Positions 42,322-51,862 are shown, counted from the stretch's first letter. The stretch is DNA of 64,000 nucleotides from Tenuibacillus multivorans (GCF_900103915.1 NZ_FNIG01000002.1:356536-420535), one strand, 5' to 3'. Translations and numbers: made by a program. The notes: generated by a model not told the origin, from the letters alone.

Positions 42322-42725
42322 TGGATCCGCTCATTCTACCTAATCAATGCTATCAGGAGATTATAGTATCCACTCAGTCTCAGCTCCCTTATGAAGCTTG
42401 TGGTTTTTTAAGTGGGACTCATGATCAAATTCAATCCGTCTGGCCGTTAGAAAATCAATTACAATCAAATCTCCGTTTCTTCGTTGATAAAAAAACAGTT
42501 CGTTCAACGATCAAGCAATTTGAAGCCGTACAAGAAGACCTTATCGCAATTTATCACTCACATCCGACTTCAAAACCACTCCCTTCATATGGTGACATTA
42601 AAAACCATATGTCGGATCAGGTCCTTATGATGATTGTTTCTTATAAATATCATGAGCCGTCTGTGAAATGTTTCCAAATATTGAATCAACACTATCAGGA
42701 ATGCCCAATTCAATTTAGCTCATGA
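42321..42725 (+). CDS. JAMM/MPN-type metalloprotease-like protein
   Basis: A 134-residue protein with E at YEACGFLSG and the metal motif YHSHPTSKPLPSYGD, the full JAMM set, as in Mov34/MPN peptidases of bacteria that cleave isopeptide or C-terminal bonds. It overlaps the end of the coiled-coil frame (TAATG), so the two are cotranslated and may act together. The substrate is unknown. Confidence 0.85.
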   Translation: MDPLILPNQCYQEIIVSTQSQLPYEACGFLSGTHDQIQSVWPLENQLQSNLRFFVDKKTVRSTIKQFEAVQEDLIAIYHSHPTSKPLPSYGDIKNHMSDQVLMMIVSYKYHEPSVKCFQILNQHYQECPIQFSS

Positions 42726-42798
42726 TTCTAGCCCGCTCTAATGAGTCTATTAAAAACTATAATATGGTATGATTGAATATGATTAAAAGGAGATGTAT

Positions 42799-42912
42799 AT
42801 GTTGAAAGCTCAATCTACAAACAACTCATATAAAAAGCTAAAGGCTATAAATTCAGAAAGACCAAAACCAAAGAAAAAGTCTAATAAAGGTGATTGTGGT
42901 TGCGGCAATTAA
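42799..42912 (+). CDS. Small basic protein with C-terminal CGCGN
   Basis: A 37-residue protein, MLKAQSTNNSYKKLKAIN, then a lysine/proline-rich part and GDCGCGN. AAAGGAGATG precedes the ATG, and a strong terminator follows. The single C-G-C pair at the end could be a metal-binding or disulfide-linking tag. The family is not known to me; the spacing and signals make it a likely real gene. Confidence 0.6.
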   Translation: MLKAQSTNNSYKKLKAINSERPKPKKKSNKGDCGCGN

Positions 42913-42932
42913 CCAACCATGATGGTATTGAC

Positions 42933-42973
42933 ACTCCTCCTCATTATCCCAAGGAGGAGTTTAGTTTTTTTGT
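42933..42973 (+). terminator. Terminator after the CGCGN gene
   Basis: ACTCCTCCT and AGGAGGAGT pair perfectly; TTAGTTTTTTT follows. Confidence 0.85.
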
Positions 42974-43056
42974 ATATATTTATTAAAATTCCGCATCTTC
43001 CTATAATTATTCTTAAGAAAACTAAACGCTTACCCTACAACTTTCTCTAGTAAATA

Positions 43057-43065
43057 CATATCTTA
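43057..43065 (+). promoter_or_regulatory. SigE/SigK-like -10 element
   Basis: CATATCTTA fits the mother-cell -10 pattern CATANNNTA, with AC dinucleotides 15-18 bp upstream, and lies 55 bp before the 43120 start. It suggests late sporulation expression. The match is short. Confidence 0.35.
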
Positions 43066-43119
43066 TCAATATATAAATTAAATATAATTTATATAAATTT
43101 TCGGAGGTGCTAAATCAAT

Positions 43120-43788
43120 ATGCAAAACCAAAACTTTGCAGGTGATCAAGAACTTCTTTGTATTAATACGGAGAAGGTCTATGATTGGATTGTCAACGAA
43201 GCAACATTCGATATAAACATTATTGATGAAGATCTACCAGCTGGCTTAGACTGTGGCGATTTCGACGAAGATGACGTGGTTTGTGAAGTCGCTCCTGCAG
43301 CTGTTGATCCAATCGAAATTCTAGAACGTGAGGATCGTACGTTTGTTATTGATGGAGAAGAGATTACACTACAAGTCGTGACCATCCGTAAAAACTTTGT
43401 TGTCACTGTTTTCTTTGAAACAGCTACTGGTGTTGAAGAAGTCGATCTAGACTTAGCTCGTAGCGAGCAAGTTATCTTGTGTGCACCAGATGAAACGGAC
43501 ATCGAAGTCACGTATACAGACCTTGACTGCTTCGTAGTAGCATTTGAATGTACACCAGCAGATACTGCAGTAGGCGCAACTTTTGATGCTGTCGTTTCTG
43601 TTCGCCTATGCCAGAGCATTCAATCGACATTCCCTGTAACACTAGAGTTAGTGGCTGACTTCTGTCAACCACGCGACTTATTACCATTCCCTCCATGCCC
43701 AGCTCCAACTATTCCTCCTCAGTGCCCAGCTATCTTCCCGGCTAATAACGACGTCGGAAATGGTGGAACCGCTGGTAATGGAGCGTAA
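43120..43788 (+). CDS. Probable spore-surface protein
   Basis: A 222-residue acidic protein. It has beta-rich sequence (ITLQVVTIRKNFVVTVFF, IEVTYTDLDCFVVAFECT), eight or more cysteines, a proline-rich part (PFPPCPAPTIPPQCPA) and a glycine-rich end (DVGNGGTAGNGA). There is no signal peptide. The start LLCINTEKVYDWIVNEATF recalls proteins of spore coat or exosporium in bacilli, but I cannot name the family. A mother-cell type -10 and the neighbouring spore-polysaccharide-like cluster support a spore role. RBS GGAGG. Confidence 0.55.
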   Translation: MQNQNFAGDQELLCINTEKVYDWIVNEATFDINIIDEDLPAGLDCGDFDEDDVVCEVAPAAVDPIEILEREDRTFVIDGEEITLQVVTIRKNFVVTVFFETATGVEEVDLDLARSEQVILCAPDETDIEVTYTDLDCFVVAFECTPADTAVGATFDAVVSVRLCQSIQSTFPVTLELVADFCQPRDLLPFPPCPAPTIPPQCPAIFPANNDVGNGGTAGNGA

Positions 43789-43800
43789 GGATTGGCCTAA

Positions 43801-43835
43801 AAAAGACTGGCAATTCAATTTGCCAGTCTTTTTTC
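43801..43835. terminator. Bidirectional terminator between 43120 and pseI
   Basis: AAAAGACTGGCAA and TTGCCAGTCTTTT pair perfectly, with T-runs on both strands. Confidence 0.85.
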
Positions 43836-43841
43836 ATTCTA

Positions 43842-44888
43842 TTATATAAGATCCCAGGTTACAGGCGTTCCTTTTTTTATATTTTGATTAACCTGTTTCC
43901 CAAGTAAAACATCGATATATTTTGGAGATAATCCATATCCAGGCCGAATCGCTTTTAAGTTTTCTGCAGTTAACACGTCACCTTTCTTCAAATCTTCAGT
44001 TACATATAACGAGCGTCGATATTTTTTTGAATCAGATTCGGATTCTGTTGGTCCATATGTGACGGTACCTAATGACTGCCACGATCGTTTTGCTTCCTGA
44101 ACGAGAGATTCCAGTTCATCAGGTTCCATGGAAAAAGCCGCGTCTATCCCACCATCGTTACGTGATAAAGTAAAATGCTTTTCAATAATTGTGGCTCCTA
44201 AAGCGACACTGGCGACCGCCACACCGGTTCCGAGCGTATGATCTGATAATCCAACCTCACATTGAAAAGTGTCTCTCATATGAGGAATCGTTAATATATT
44301 CGTATTTTCCGGTGTGGCAGGATAAGTGCTGGTGCATTTTAAAAGAATAAGGTCCTCACAACCTGATTGTTTGGCTGTATTGACTGCTTCATCAATTTCT
44401 GCCACCGTTGCCATTCCAGTTGAAATGATGATTGGCTTACCGGTTTGTGCAACCTTGCGAATTAACGGCAAATCGATGTTCTCGAAGGATGCTATTTTAT
44501 AACAAGGCACATCTAGTGATTCTAAAAAGTCTACCGCAGTTTCATCAAAAGGTGAACTAAAAGCTGTCATACCAAGCTCATGACATCGATCAAAAATTGG
44601 CTTGTGCCACTCCCACGGGGTATAGGCCTGTAAATAGAGGTCATAGAGTGTTTGATTTCCCCATAAAGGATTCGATTCACTGACTATAAAATCATCCTTT
44701 TCTAGATTTAATGTCATCGTATCAGCGGTATACGTTTGTAGTTTCAAAGCATGTGCCCCAGCTTGGGCTGCCGCATCAACCATTTCTAGTGCACGGTCAA
44801 GCGATTGGTTGTGGTTGCCTGACATTTCAGCGACAATAAACGGTTCATGCTTTTTCCCTATCACTCGATTTTCAATCTGTATACTCAT
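43842..44888 (-). CDS. pseI: Pseudaminic acid synthase
   Basis: A 348-residue protein with the NeuB/PseI start FIVAEMSGNHNQSLDRALEM and block HALKLQTYTADTMTL that marks PseI. The barrel ends at about residue 280, and a SAF (antifreeze-like) domain follows (RSLYVTEDLKKGDVLTAENL). It joins phosphoenolpyruvate with 6-deoxy-AltdiNAc to make pseudaminic acid. It is the last gene of the leftward pse operon, three bases after pseH. Also called spsE in Bacillus spore clusters. Confidence 0.93.
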   Translation of the reverse strand: MSIQIENRVIGKKHEPFIVAEMSGNHNQSLDRALEMVDAAAQAGAHALKLQTYTADTMTLNLEKDDFIVSESNPLWGNQTLYDLYLQAYTPWEWHKPIFDRCHELGMTAFSSPFDETAVDFLESLDVPCYKIASFENIDLPLIRKVAQTGKPIIISTGMATVAEIDEAVNTAKQSGCEDLILLKCTSTYPATPENTNILTIPHMRDTFQCEVGLSDHTLGTGVAVASVALGATIIEKHFTLSRNDGGIDAAFSMEPDELESLVQEAKRSWQSLGTVTYGPTESESDSKKYRRSLYVTEDLKKGDVLTAENLKAIRPGYGLSPKYIDVLLGKQVNQNIKKGTPVTWDLI

Positions 44889-44891
44889 CTA

Positions 44892-45449
44892 TTAGGTCCC
44901 TCCTTTAAAATAATTTAATAGATTTCCTCGCGTTTCTTTCCATTGTTCTCGAAATAAGGCGAGTCTCGTAATATCCATCCATTGATTATTCTTTAGAATA
45001 TGCTTTTTAAACAAGCCTTCCTCTTCAAAACCTAGTTTTTTGTGATAATGCAAACTCTTAGGATTCGATTCAATGACTTCTGCACAGATCTTATTAAGGT
45101 TCTTATCTTCAAACATCATATCTAATGCTAATAATCCCATTACTGTTCCCGACTTTTTTGGGGCATTAGCTTCTCCGATATAAAATCCCCAAAAGCAACG
45201 ACAATTCTTTCGGTCAATGTTAGAAAAATTCACTAGTCCTACTGGTTTTTCATTGTAAAATAATAACCGAACGATAGAAGTATCGTCGGTTGAAATGCGT
45301 TGATACCACGCATAATGATCATCCCAAGTAATTAAATGATCGGAATACATGACCGATCGAATCGGCTCGGAATTCCGCCATTCTAACACTTTCTCTAAAT
45401 ATGGTTCGCTTAAGGCTTCTAAATAAAAAGCATTTAAATCGATGATCAT
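44892..45449 (-). CDS. pseH: UDP-AltdiNAc-forming N-acetyltransferase
   Basis: A 185-residue GNAT protein with the PseH-like start (LSEPYLEKVLEWRNSEPIRS, then HYAWYQRI), a GNAT core (FWGFYIGEANAPKKSG) and HYHKKLGFEEEGLFKKHIL. It acetylates the 4-amino group of the UDP-sugar made by PseC. Its ATG overlaps the pseG stop by four bases. Similar to SpsD of Bacillus. Confidence 0.9.
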   Translation of the reverse strand: MIIDLNAFYLEALSEPYLEKVLEWRNSEPIRSVMYSDHLITWDDHYAWYQRISTDDTSIVRLLFYNEKPVGLVNFSNIDRKNCRCFWGFYIGEANAPKKSGTVMGLLALDMMFEDKNLNKICAEVIESNPKSLHYHKKLGFEEEGLFKKHILKNNQWMDITRLALFREQWKETRGNLLNYFKGGT

Positions 45450-46486
45450 CCCTCCAATATCGTTGAACTGACAAGCTCAACACCATCTTCAGAATTAAAT
45501 AGTGAAAGGCAGCGGTTTGACATCTCTTTTAGCCGGCTAGGATATTGAATCAACCCGTTAAGCTTTTGTTGAATTCGAGTTTGATCTACGTTATCGTGTT
45601 TACCTAAATAGTCGATCACACCTAACGTCTTCAACGATTGAAGTAAATTGTGTTGATTATCAGCTGTTTGGATGGTTAATGTCGGTAAGCCTAAAAAACA
45701 TCTTTCATACGATGAAACGCCACCTGATCCTACGGCTAGATCAGCCTGTCGCATAAGTTTTGCAATATTATCTGACTGTATATGAAGACGCCATTGAGGA
45801 TTAGCCTCGCATAGTTGTTGAATGAGTCCTTTATCGCTTGCTTGATCACCTATGACAACATCAACCGATATATACTGAAGATTTAACTGCTGTAGAGCTT
45901 GTAACGTTTTAACCGTTTCACCTGTTGGATCGGTTCCACCGAATGAAACGAGAATTCGATTGATTGATCCATCTCTTACGATAGTGTCTTTTCTTTCTTG
46001 TAAAAATTCATCCCTTAGTAATATATAATCGGACCCCAATAGCGTTCGTGTATGGTTGGGGAGTAATTGTTTATATTGATCGTGGATCGTAGCGTATACA
46101 TGATAATTTAAAAGTAAATCGCAGTCATGCTTCGTCCTAGAAAAATCCTCGATAACCATGATCTTCTCGGTATAAGGTCGGATTTGCCTTTCCCATCGTT
46201 CATCAATTTCGTAATGGTCAATAATCAACCAATCGACCTTCACATTTTTTAAAATTTGTTGTGTCAAAACTGCATCGATCTTATCATCGAAGGTTGGTAA
46301 ATAACGAATGGGAGCAACATCGAATCCATTCTGCCTTATAAAATCTATTAAATGACCCTCTAAATCCTTAGATATAAAGGATACCTTGGCTCCTTTAAGC
46401 TTAAGCGCATGAGCCAAGGTTAAACACCGCATCACATGACCCGTTCCGATTTCGATTGAAGCGTCTGTTCTAATATAAATATTCAC
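45446..46486 (-). CDS. pseG: UDP-sugar hydrolase of pseudaminic acid synthesis
   Basis: A protein of about 346 residues with a GT-B fold, starting IYIRTDASIEIGTGHVMRCL, the PseG signature with the catalytic histidine, and a second block LAVGSGGVSSYERCFLGLPT. It removes UDP before the PseI step. The start is unsure: the first GTG (46501) overlaps the pseF stop, but the GTG at 46486 has GAGG nine bases upstream. Similar to SpsG. Confidence 0.9.
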   Translation of the reverse strand: MNIYIRTDASIEIGTGHVMRCLTLAHALKLKGAKVSFISKDLEGHLIDFIRQNGFDVAPIRYLPTFDDKIDAVLTQQILKNVKVDWLIIDHYEIDERWERQIRPYTEKIMVIEDFSRTKHDCDLLLNYHVYATIHDQYKQLLPNHTRTLLGSDYILLRDEFLQERKDTIVRDGSINRILVSFGGTDPTGETVKTLQALQQLNLQYISVDVVIGDQASDKGLIQQLCEANPQWRLHIQSDNIAKLMRQADLAVGSGGVSSYERCFLGLPTLTIQTADNQHNLLQSLKTLGVIDYLGKHDNVDQTRIQQKLNGLIQYPSRLKEMSNRCLSLFNSEDGVELVSSTILEG

Positions 46487-46497
46487 CACGTATCGCC

Positions 46498-47226
46498 TCA
46501 CGATTTCTTCTGTTCAACATGAGCATTGATTTTGGCCCATTCTGGATGCTCATTTAGCAGCTGTAAGACATTCTCTAATGTGAAGTTCGGCTTTTTTAGG
46601 TATAATGTCTCAATGATTAACTGAATGAGATTAAAATCTTCTAGCGTATCTACGGTTAGTCGATATTGGCTTTGGTCAATTGGATAGAAAACATTGGCGA
46701 GATTATACGAATTTGAATGCTTTCGTATATAAGATGTGACGTGTTCACGGTCAGTTTTGGCAGTAGCGTTTTGGTAGACATGATTTAATATATTCATAGA
46801 AAAAACTTCTGTATCCATCCCACGCGGAAAAGTACGCTCAAGAGTATTAGTGACATAATGATAAGGATTCATTTTTAAATATTGTTGAATCACTTGGTCA
46901 ATAACTTCTGGATCAAGGAGTGGACAATCGGATGTTAAGCGAACGACAACATCTGCTTCATAATATTGTGCCGCTTCATAATACCTTGATAAAACGTCTT
47001 TTTCGGAGCCCCTAAACGAATGACAATTTACTTGACGACAAAGATGAACAATCTCTTCATCTATGGGTTTCGTTGTCGTAGCCACAACCAGTTCATCAAT
47101 TAATTTGGATTGTTTCACGCGCTCGATTTGATACTCCAATAACGGTTTGGATAAAATCGGTTTAAGCACTTTACCTGGAAGTCGTGTCGAGCCCATACGT
47201 GCCTGCATAATCGCTACAACTTTCAC
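46498..47226 (-). CDS. pseF: CMP-pseudaminic acid cytidylyltransferase
   Basis: A 242-residue protein starting VVAIMQARMGSTRLPGKVLK, the nucleotide-binding signature of PseF/SpsF, followed by VVRLTSDCPLLDPEVIDQVI. It activates pseudaminic acid to the CMP-sugar used by transferases. It is four bases after pseC and overlaps pseG, within the compact leftward operon. Confidence 0.92.
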   Translation of the reverse strand: MKVVAIMQARMGSTRLPGKVLKPILSKPLLEYQIERVKQSKLIDELVVATTTKPIDEEIVHLCRQVNCHSFRGSEKDVLSRYYEAAQYYEADVVVRLTSDCPLLDPEVIDQVIQQYLKMNPYHYVTNTLERTFPRGMDTEVFSMNILNHVYQNATAKTDREHVTSYIRKHSNSYNLANVFYPIDQSQYRLTVDTLEDFNLIQLIIETLYLKKPNFTLENVLQLLNEHPEWAKINAHVEQKKS

Positions 47227-47230
47227 GTCA

Positions 47231-48436
47231 TCACCTTCTTTTTGAATAATAGGTAATCACCTTTTGAACGGCTTCAATGACATCCGCGACATCCCCGTCA
47301 CTCATAGCTGGAAATAATGGAAGGGTTATGATCGTTTCATATAACTGTTCAGCATGGGGACAAATCCCTTTTCGATAACCTAGCTGTAGGTAATAAGGAT
47401 GATAGTAAACGGGAATATAGTGAACATTGACACCGATATTCTCTGCTTGTAATGCTTTGAAAATCGTTCGACGGCTAGCGTATAAATGTTGATGCTTTAA
47501 CCGCATTACGTATAAGTGCCAACTCGATTCATAGCCCGTTAATTCTTCTGGTGTCGTGATGGTCTTCATGTGTTGAAAGCTTTCTTGATACGTTACGACA
47601 ATTTGTTTACGTCTTCTAATAAAATCATCTAATTTATTTAATTGACTAAGACCGAGGGCAGCCTGTAAATCCGTCATTCGATAATTAAAGCCGAGGAATT
47701 GCATTTCATAGTACCAAGGACCATGGTCATCTAATAATTGCTCGCGATTTTTGGTAATGCCATGTGTCCTGAATTGTTTGAGTTTTTCATAGAATGCAAG
47801 ATTGTTCGTCGCGACAGCCCCTCCTTCACCTGTTGTCATATGCTTAACGGGATGAAAACTAAATATCGTCATATCGCTTAGGCTTCCGATAGGTTGATTT
47901 TTATATTGAGCACCAAGTGCATGAGCCGCATCCTCAATCACCGTTAATCCGTATTCGTCTGCAATCGAGCGAATTGCATCGTAATCGCATGGCAGTCCTG
48001 TAAAATCGACCGGCATAATTGCTTTTGTTTTGTCGTTGATTTGGGATTTGATGGCTTGAGGCGAAATATTGTAAGTGTCAGGGTCAATATCAGCAAAGAT
48101 AGGTGTGCCACCGTTATAGAGGACGCTATTAGCACTTGCCGCAAACGTCATTGGAGTCGTGATGACTTCATCTCCGTTTTCAATACCTGCAGCATAACAC
48201 GCGGCGTGTAATGCTGCAGTTCCACTCGAAAATAAAACGGTATACTTAGCTTGAACATAGCCCGCTAGCTCTTCCTCTAATCGCTGAATTGTTGGACCTG
48301 TTGTTAAATAGTCACTTCGAAGCACTTGCACAATCGATTGAATATCCTGTTCATCGATAAATTGACGCCCATAGGGTAAAAAAGACTCCCTGACAGGAGC
48401 TCCTCCGTGATATGCTAATTGATTGTTTTCCTCCAT
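47231..48436 (-). CDS. pseC: UDP-4-amino-sugar aminotransferase
   Basis: A 401-residue DegT/DnrJ/EryC1 enzyme starting with FLPYGRQFIDEQDIQSIVQV. It has the PLP lysine in FSFHPVKHMTTGEGG and the block VLFSSGTAALHAACYAAGI. It makes UDP-4-amino-4,6-dideoxy-AltNAc from the PseB product. It matches SpsC of Bacillus. It lies between the epimerase and pseF genes. Confidence 0.93.
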   Translation of the reverse strand: MEENNQLAYHGGAPVRESFLPYGRQFIDEQDIQSIVQVLRSDYLTTGPTIQRLEEELAGYVQAKYTVLFSSGTAALHAACYAAGIENGDEVITTPMTFAASANSVLYNGGTPIFADIDPDTYNISPQAIKSQINDKTKAIMPVDFTGLPCDYDAIRSIADEYGLTVIEDAAHALGAQYKNQPIGSLSDMTIFSFHPVKHMTTGEGGAVATNNLAFYEKLKQFRTHGITKNREQLLDDHGPWYYEMQFLGFNYRMTDLQAALGLSQLNKLDDFIRRRKQIVVTYQESFQHMKTITTPEELTGYESSWHLYVMRLKHQHLYASRRTIFKALQAENIGVNVHYIPVYYHPYYLQLGYRKGICPHAEQLYETIITLPLFPAMSDGDVADVIEAVQKVITYYSKRR

Positions 48437-48447
48437 TCATACTCCTC

Positions 48448-49392
48448 CTAAATAAGATCCGTCGATTGAATCCATTTTTCTGTACGGTCAATCCCTTCTT
48501 CTAGGCTAATCGTCGGCTCCCATCCGAATAGCTGATAGGCTTTATCATAATTGCATAACAATTTCTGAATTTCACTTTGTGGATGGATGTGTTCAATATG
48601 CTTAATCAGTGAAGTGTCTTCACTGATTAATTGTGCGAGCTGATTGATACTTATGTCTCGACCAAGACCAGCATTGATAATTTCACCATTCGCTTCTTTG
48701 GCGTAACCTGACTGCACGACAAAGCGGGCGCAATCCTCAACATAGAGAAGGTCTCGGGTTTGATTACCATCTCCATAAATAGATAGCGGCTTACCATCTA
48801 GCTTGTGTTTGATGAAGATGGCCACAACACCTCCTTCTCCACCCGTTTTTTGATAAGGACCGTACGTATTAAACGGTCGAACAATAACAGTTGGCAACCC
48901 ATAGGCGTAATAATAGGATAGGACCATGTTCTCGGCCGATATCTTAGCACCAGCATATGGTGAAGCTGGTTTAATCGGGTCAGTTTCTTTTATACCATTT
49001 AATTGGTTTGCTTTATCATAAACCATACACGTACTCATAAAGACCATTTTGACATGATGCTTCCGGCATTGTTCTAATAGATTAAACGTTCCAATTGTAT
49101 CGTTTTCAAAAGTCGTACTTGGATCATCAATACTATCCTGGACATTGATACTCGCTGCTAGATGATAGCAAATATCAAATGACTCCATGAAAAGCTCTTG
49201 TAACAGCATTTCGCCTTTGATATCGCCTTCAATAAATTGTATAAAATTCTCATCCTCCTTTAAAGGTTCGATGTTTTCTCGTCTTCCATTGGAAAGATCA
49301 TCTAAAACCCAGACCTGGTGACCGTCATTCAATAGCTGCTGAACGACCCACCTTCCGATAAATCCCGCTCCACCAGTCACTAAGACTCTCAC
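48448..49392 (-). CDS. NAD-dependent sugar epimerase/dehydratase
   Basis: A 314-residue extended SDR protein with the NAD loop VTGGAGFIGRWVVQQLL and the active-site pair in SPYAGAKISAENM (Y-x-x-x-K). It is GalE-like in layout. The pseudaminic route needs no such enzyme besides PseB, so it probably makes a second sugar for the same glycan. It lies inside the pse operon between pseC and the first transferase gene. Confidence 0.88.
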   Translation of the reverse strand: MRVLVTGGAGFIGRWVVQQLLNDGHQVWVLDDLSNGRRENIEPLKEDENFIQFIEGDIKGEMLLQELFMESFDICYHLAASINVQDSIDDPSTTFENDTIGTFNLLEQCRKHHVKMVFMSTCMVYDKANQLNGIKETDPIKPASPYAGAKISAENMVLSYYYAYGLPTVIVRPFNTYGPYQKTGGEGGVVAIFIKHKLDGKPLSIYGDGNQTRDLLYVEDCARFVVQSGYAKEANGEIINAGLGRDISINQLAQLISEDTSLIKHIEHIHPQSEIQKLLCNYDKAYQLFGWEPTISLEEGIDRTEKWIQSTDLI

Positions 49393-49404
49393 AAAATCAC
49401 CTCT

Positions 49405-50847
49405 CTATTCATTGTCATTATTTTGATTGAGTTGACGGATTAATCTTATTAAGCGTCGAGTCGAGAGTTCTTTTTGTGGATAAGCATATGAAAGGAATTC
49501 TTCTCTCTGCTTATTGGCATAGTCCATCATTTTTTTATTTTTAAAATACTTCACGATTTTAACAGCTAATGCAGACGGATTACGTTGAACCAATTCCTCT
49601 AACCGATTATAGTAGCCGGTATAGCCTGGAAAATCTGCATCTAATATAAATGTCGGTTTATCAATCAGCATGGCTTCTAATCCGATTGTTGAAGGGTAAA
49701 CCACAACTGCATCTACCTGATGAAGAACGTCGTATAAACTAAAATCCTGTGTCGAATATAACTGTGGAAACTCCTTAACTAATTGATGTGGTTTGTTGTT
49801 AGGGAAATCCCGAACCAAAATATTAAATAAATCCTTCCTGAGCAAATGACGAATCAATTTTCGCCACCTTTGTAAATCCTGTTCTCCCCTGACTCCAAGT
49901 AAAATTGTTTTTTTATCAGCGTCTAAACCTAGTTTTTTATAAAACTTTAGTTGAGGTGTAGGGCTGGTCGAAAAAAGGAGATCGAACCTTGGATGACCAA
50001 TAATGGATAGAGAAGTATCGTCTTCCACCCCTTTTGCTTGAAACCAATCCTTTTCAAAATGACCATAAACAGCATCAACCGTTGCTATTTTCGGTAAATA
50101 TCCAGGTTCACCCGATATGATGCCATGCTGCATACAAATGGATGGGATTCCGTGCGCCGCTGCGACGACCACGAGTGTTCGGCTTTCTGGGTAATGGGTT
50201 GATGGGACGATGATGCTTGAAATCTTTACTTTGGAAAGAAGCTGTTTCGTTTCTTCAATCCGTTTAACAATCGATTTAATTTGATTTAGAAAGTTATTTT
50301 GAAATCTATCATCCATAAACAAAGGATGATCGTGATAGGAATCAAAAAGTGTTTTTGTTTTTTTAATTAGTTTATTAAGCTTTTTGTTCACATAACTTGT
50401 AAGAATGGGATAGTGATCAAACGTTTGAACAGGAAACTCGCCTACAGAACTAATGTTTCCGCGATGTTTATCTTTCAAAATAATCGTTTTTTTAGGATTA
50501 AAATGTTGTTTCAAAATGTCATTTGGAAAACGAAGTAGATTATAAACATCATGCAAAATGATTTTCCCATTCTTATGATTGTTTCTAGGTTTTGTGTGTT
50601 GATTAATATAAGTGTTATAACGCTCTTGAATCTCAGTATCGTATTGAACTTGATTTTTGAGTATTGAATCTAGCGTGTGCTCCTGAAGTCCATTCATAAT
50701 GTGTTTATTGTGTTTGATTAAACTTCTAAAGTGGCATAAATAAGGAAGTGAATATCCTTTATATTTAATGTCCTCAAAGGCATCGAGAAAATCTAAATAA
50801 AGTGACCAGTAACGGCTTAAATATAGGTCTAGTTGTTCCATAAACAC
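49405..50847 (-). CDS. Surface-glycan transferase-like protein (copy 1)
   Basis: A 480-residue protein with a helical N-terminal half (YWSLYLDFLDAFEDIKYKGY) and a GT-B-like C-terminal half. The blocks SICMQHGIISGEPGYLPKIA, IIGHPRFDLL and VVYPSTIGLEAMLIDKPTFI recall capsule or teichoic acid polymerases and KpsS/CDP-glycerol transferase-like proteins. It probably moves a sugar, perhaps pseudaminic acid, onto the surface polymer. A paralogue with the same layout is at 52229. Confidence 0.75.
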   Translation of the reverse strand: MFMEQLDLYLSRYWSLYLDFLDAFEDIKYKGYSLPYLCHFRSLIKHNKHIMNGLQEHTLDSILKNQVQYDTEIQERYNTYINQHTKPRNNHKNGKIILHDVYNLLRFPNDILKQHFNPKKTIILKDKHRGNISSVGEFPVQTFDHYPILTSYVNKKLNKLIKKTKTLFDSYHDHPLFMDDRFQNNFLNQIKSIVKRIEETKQLLSKVKISSIIVPSTHYPESRTLVVVAAAHGIPSICMQHGIISGEPGYLPKIATVDAVYGHFEKDWFQAKGVEDDTSLSIIGHPRFDLLFSTSPTPQLKFYKKLGLDADKKTILLGVRGEQDLQRWRKLIRHLLRKDLFNILVRDFPNNKPHQLVKEFPQLYSTQDFSLYDVLHQVDAVVVYPSTIGLEAMLIDKPTFILDADFPGYTGYYNRLEELVQRNPSALAVKIVKYFKNKKMMDYANKQREEFLSYAYPQKELSTRRLIRLIRQLNQNNDNE

Positions 50848-50854
50848 CCCGCCT

Positions 50855-51862
50855 TTAAAATAGCTTTTCCTTCATCAATAAAACTCGTAGCTCCTCAAGT
50901 TTCAGTGGTTTTTGCTGACTTGAGCTATACGTACCATATTCGACCCGACTGGCTTCCGCATACGTTTGATCATCCATTACTCCTTGACCTGGAATAACAA
51001 ACATATCACCTAAGTCTAACGCCGTTGTTGATTCGTCATAGGTCATCAATTCTTCATACATCTTTTCGCCTGGTCTTAATCCGTGTTCCTCGATGATGAT
51101 TTGATTTGAATCGAGTTGATGTTTTTGGCACATTTCCTCAACGACAATGGTTGAAAGATCCTTTAAGCGTATTACTGGCATTTTTAACACAAAGACTTCT
51201 CCACCATTGGCTTCTTGTAAGGCCTTCATCGTGAGATCTGTTGCTTGATTCAGCGTCATCATAAACCGGGTCATATTATGATCCGTAACCGTTATTTTGG
51301 AATGATCTAATATTTGTTTTTTAAATAATGGAATAACCGATCCTCTAGAACCCATTACGTTTCCAAATCTAACACTGGCAAAAACGGTATCACCTTTACC
51401 TGAGCTGTGCTCAGTTGCAGTGATTAATCGCTCAGCTATTAATTTGGTGGAACCATAAGTGTTTGTCGGTGAGATGGCTTTATCTGAACTCGTAAAAATC
51501 ACTTTTTTAACGTTTTGTTCATTAGCTGCTCGAACAACATGATACGTACCGTGTATGTTGGTTTGAACAGCTTCATAAGGGTTAAACTCACATGACGGGA
51601 CATGCTTCATCGCCGCCAAATGAAAAACATAATCAATACCTTGCATTGCACTTAAAACTCGGTCATAATCCCGAACATCACCAATCATGAATTCAAGACG
51701 AGAATTTGATCCGAGTTCGTTATCTAAAAGATATTGCTTATGTTCATCTCTACTGAATAACCTGATCAATTCAGGTTCTTCAACCATTAACTTCTCAATA
51801 ATCTTACGCCCTATTTCTCCTGTTCCTCCTATAACTAAAATTTTCTTTTTCTTATAAAACAC
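50855..51862 (-). CDS. pseB: UDP-GlcNAc 4,6-dehydratase (inverting)
   Basis: A 335-residue SDR of the CapD/PseB type with ILVIGGTGEIGRKIIEKLM, the block VIFTSSDKAISPTNTYGSTK containing the Y-x-x-x-K pair, and RFGNVMGSRGSVIPLFKKQI. It is the first step of pseudaminic acid synthesis. It is first of the eight-gene operon running left (pseB, transferase, epimerase, pseC, F, G, H, I), and its RBS is GAAAGAGGGA. Confidence 0.9.
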   Translation of the reverse strand: MFYKKKKILVIGGTGEIGRKIIEKLMVEEPELIRLFSRDEHKQYLLDNELGSNSRLEFMIGDVRDYDRVLSAMQGIDYVFHLAAMKHVPSCEFNPYEAVQTNIHGTYHVVRAANEQNVKKVIFTSSDKAISPTNTYGSTKLIAERLITATEHSSGKGDTVFASVRFGNVMGSRGSVIPLFKKQILDHSKITVTDHNMTRFMMTLNQATDLTMKALQEANGGEVFVLKMPVIRLKDLSTIVVEEMCQKHQLDSNQIIIEEHGLRPGEKMYEELMTYDESTTALDLGDMFVIPGQGVMDDQTYAEASRVEYGTYSSSQQKPLKLEELRVLLMKEKLF

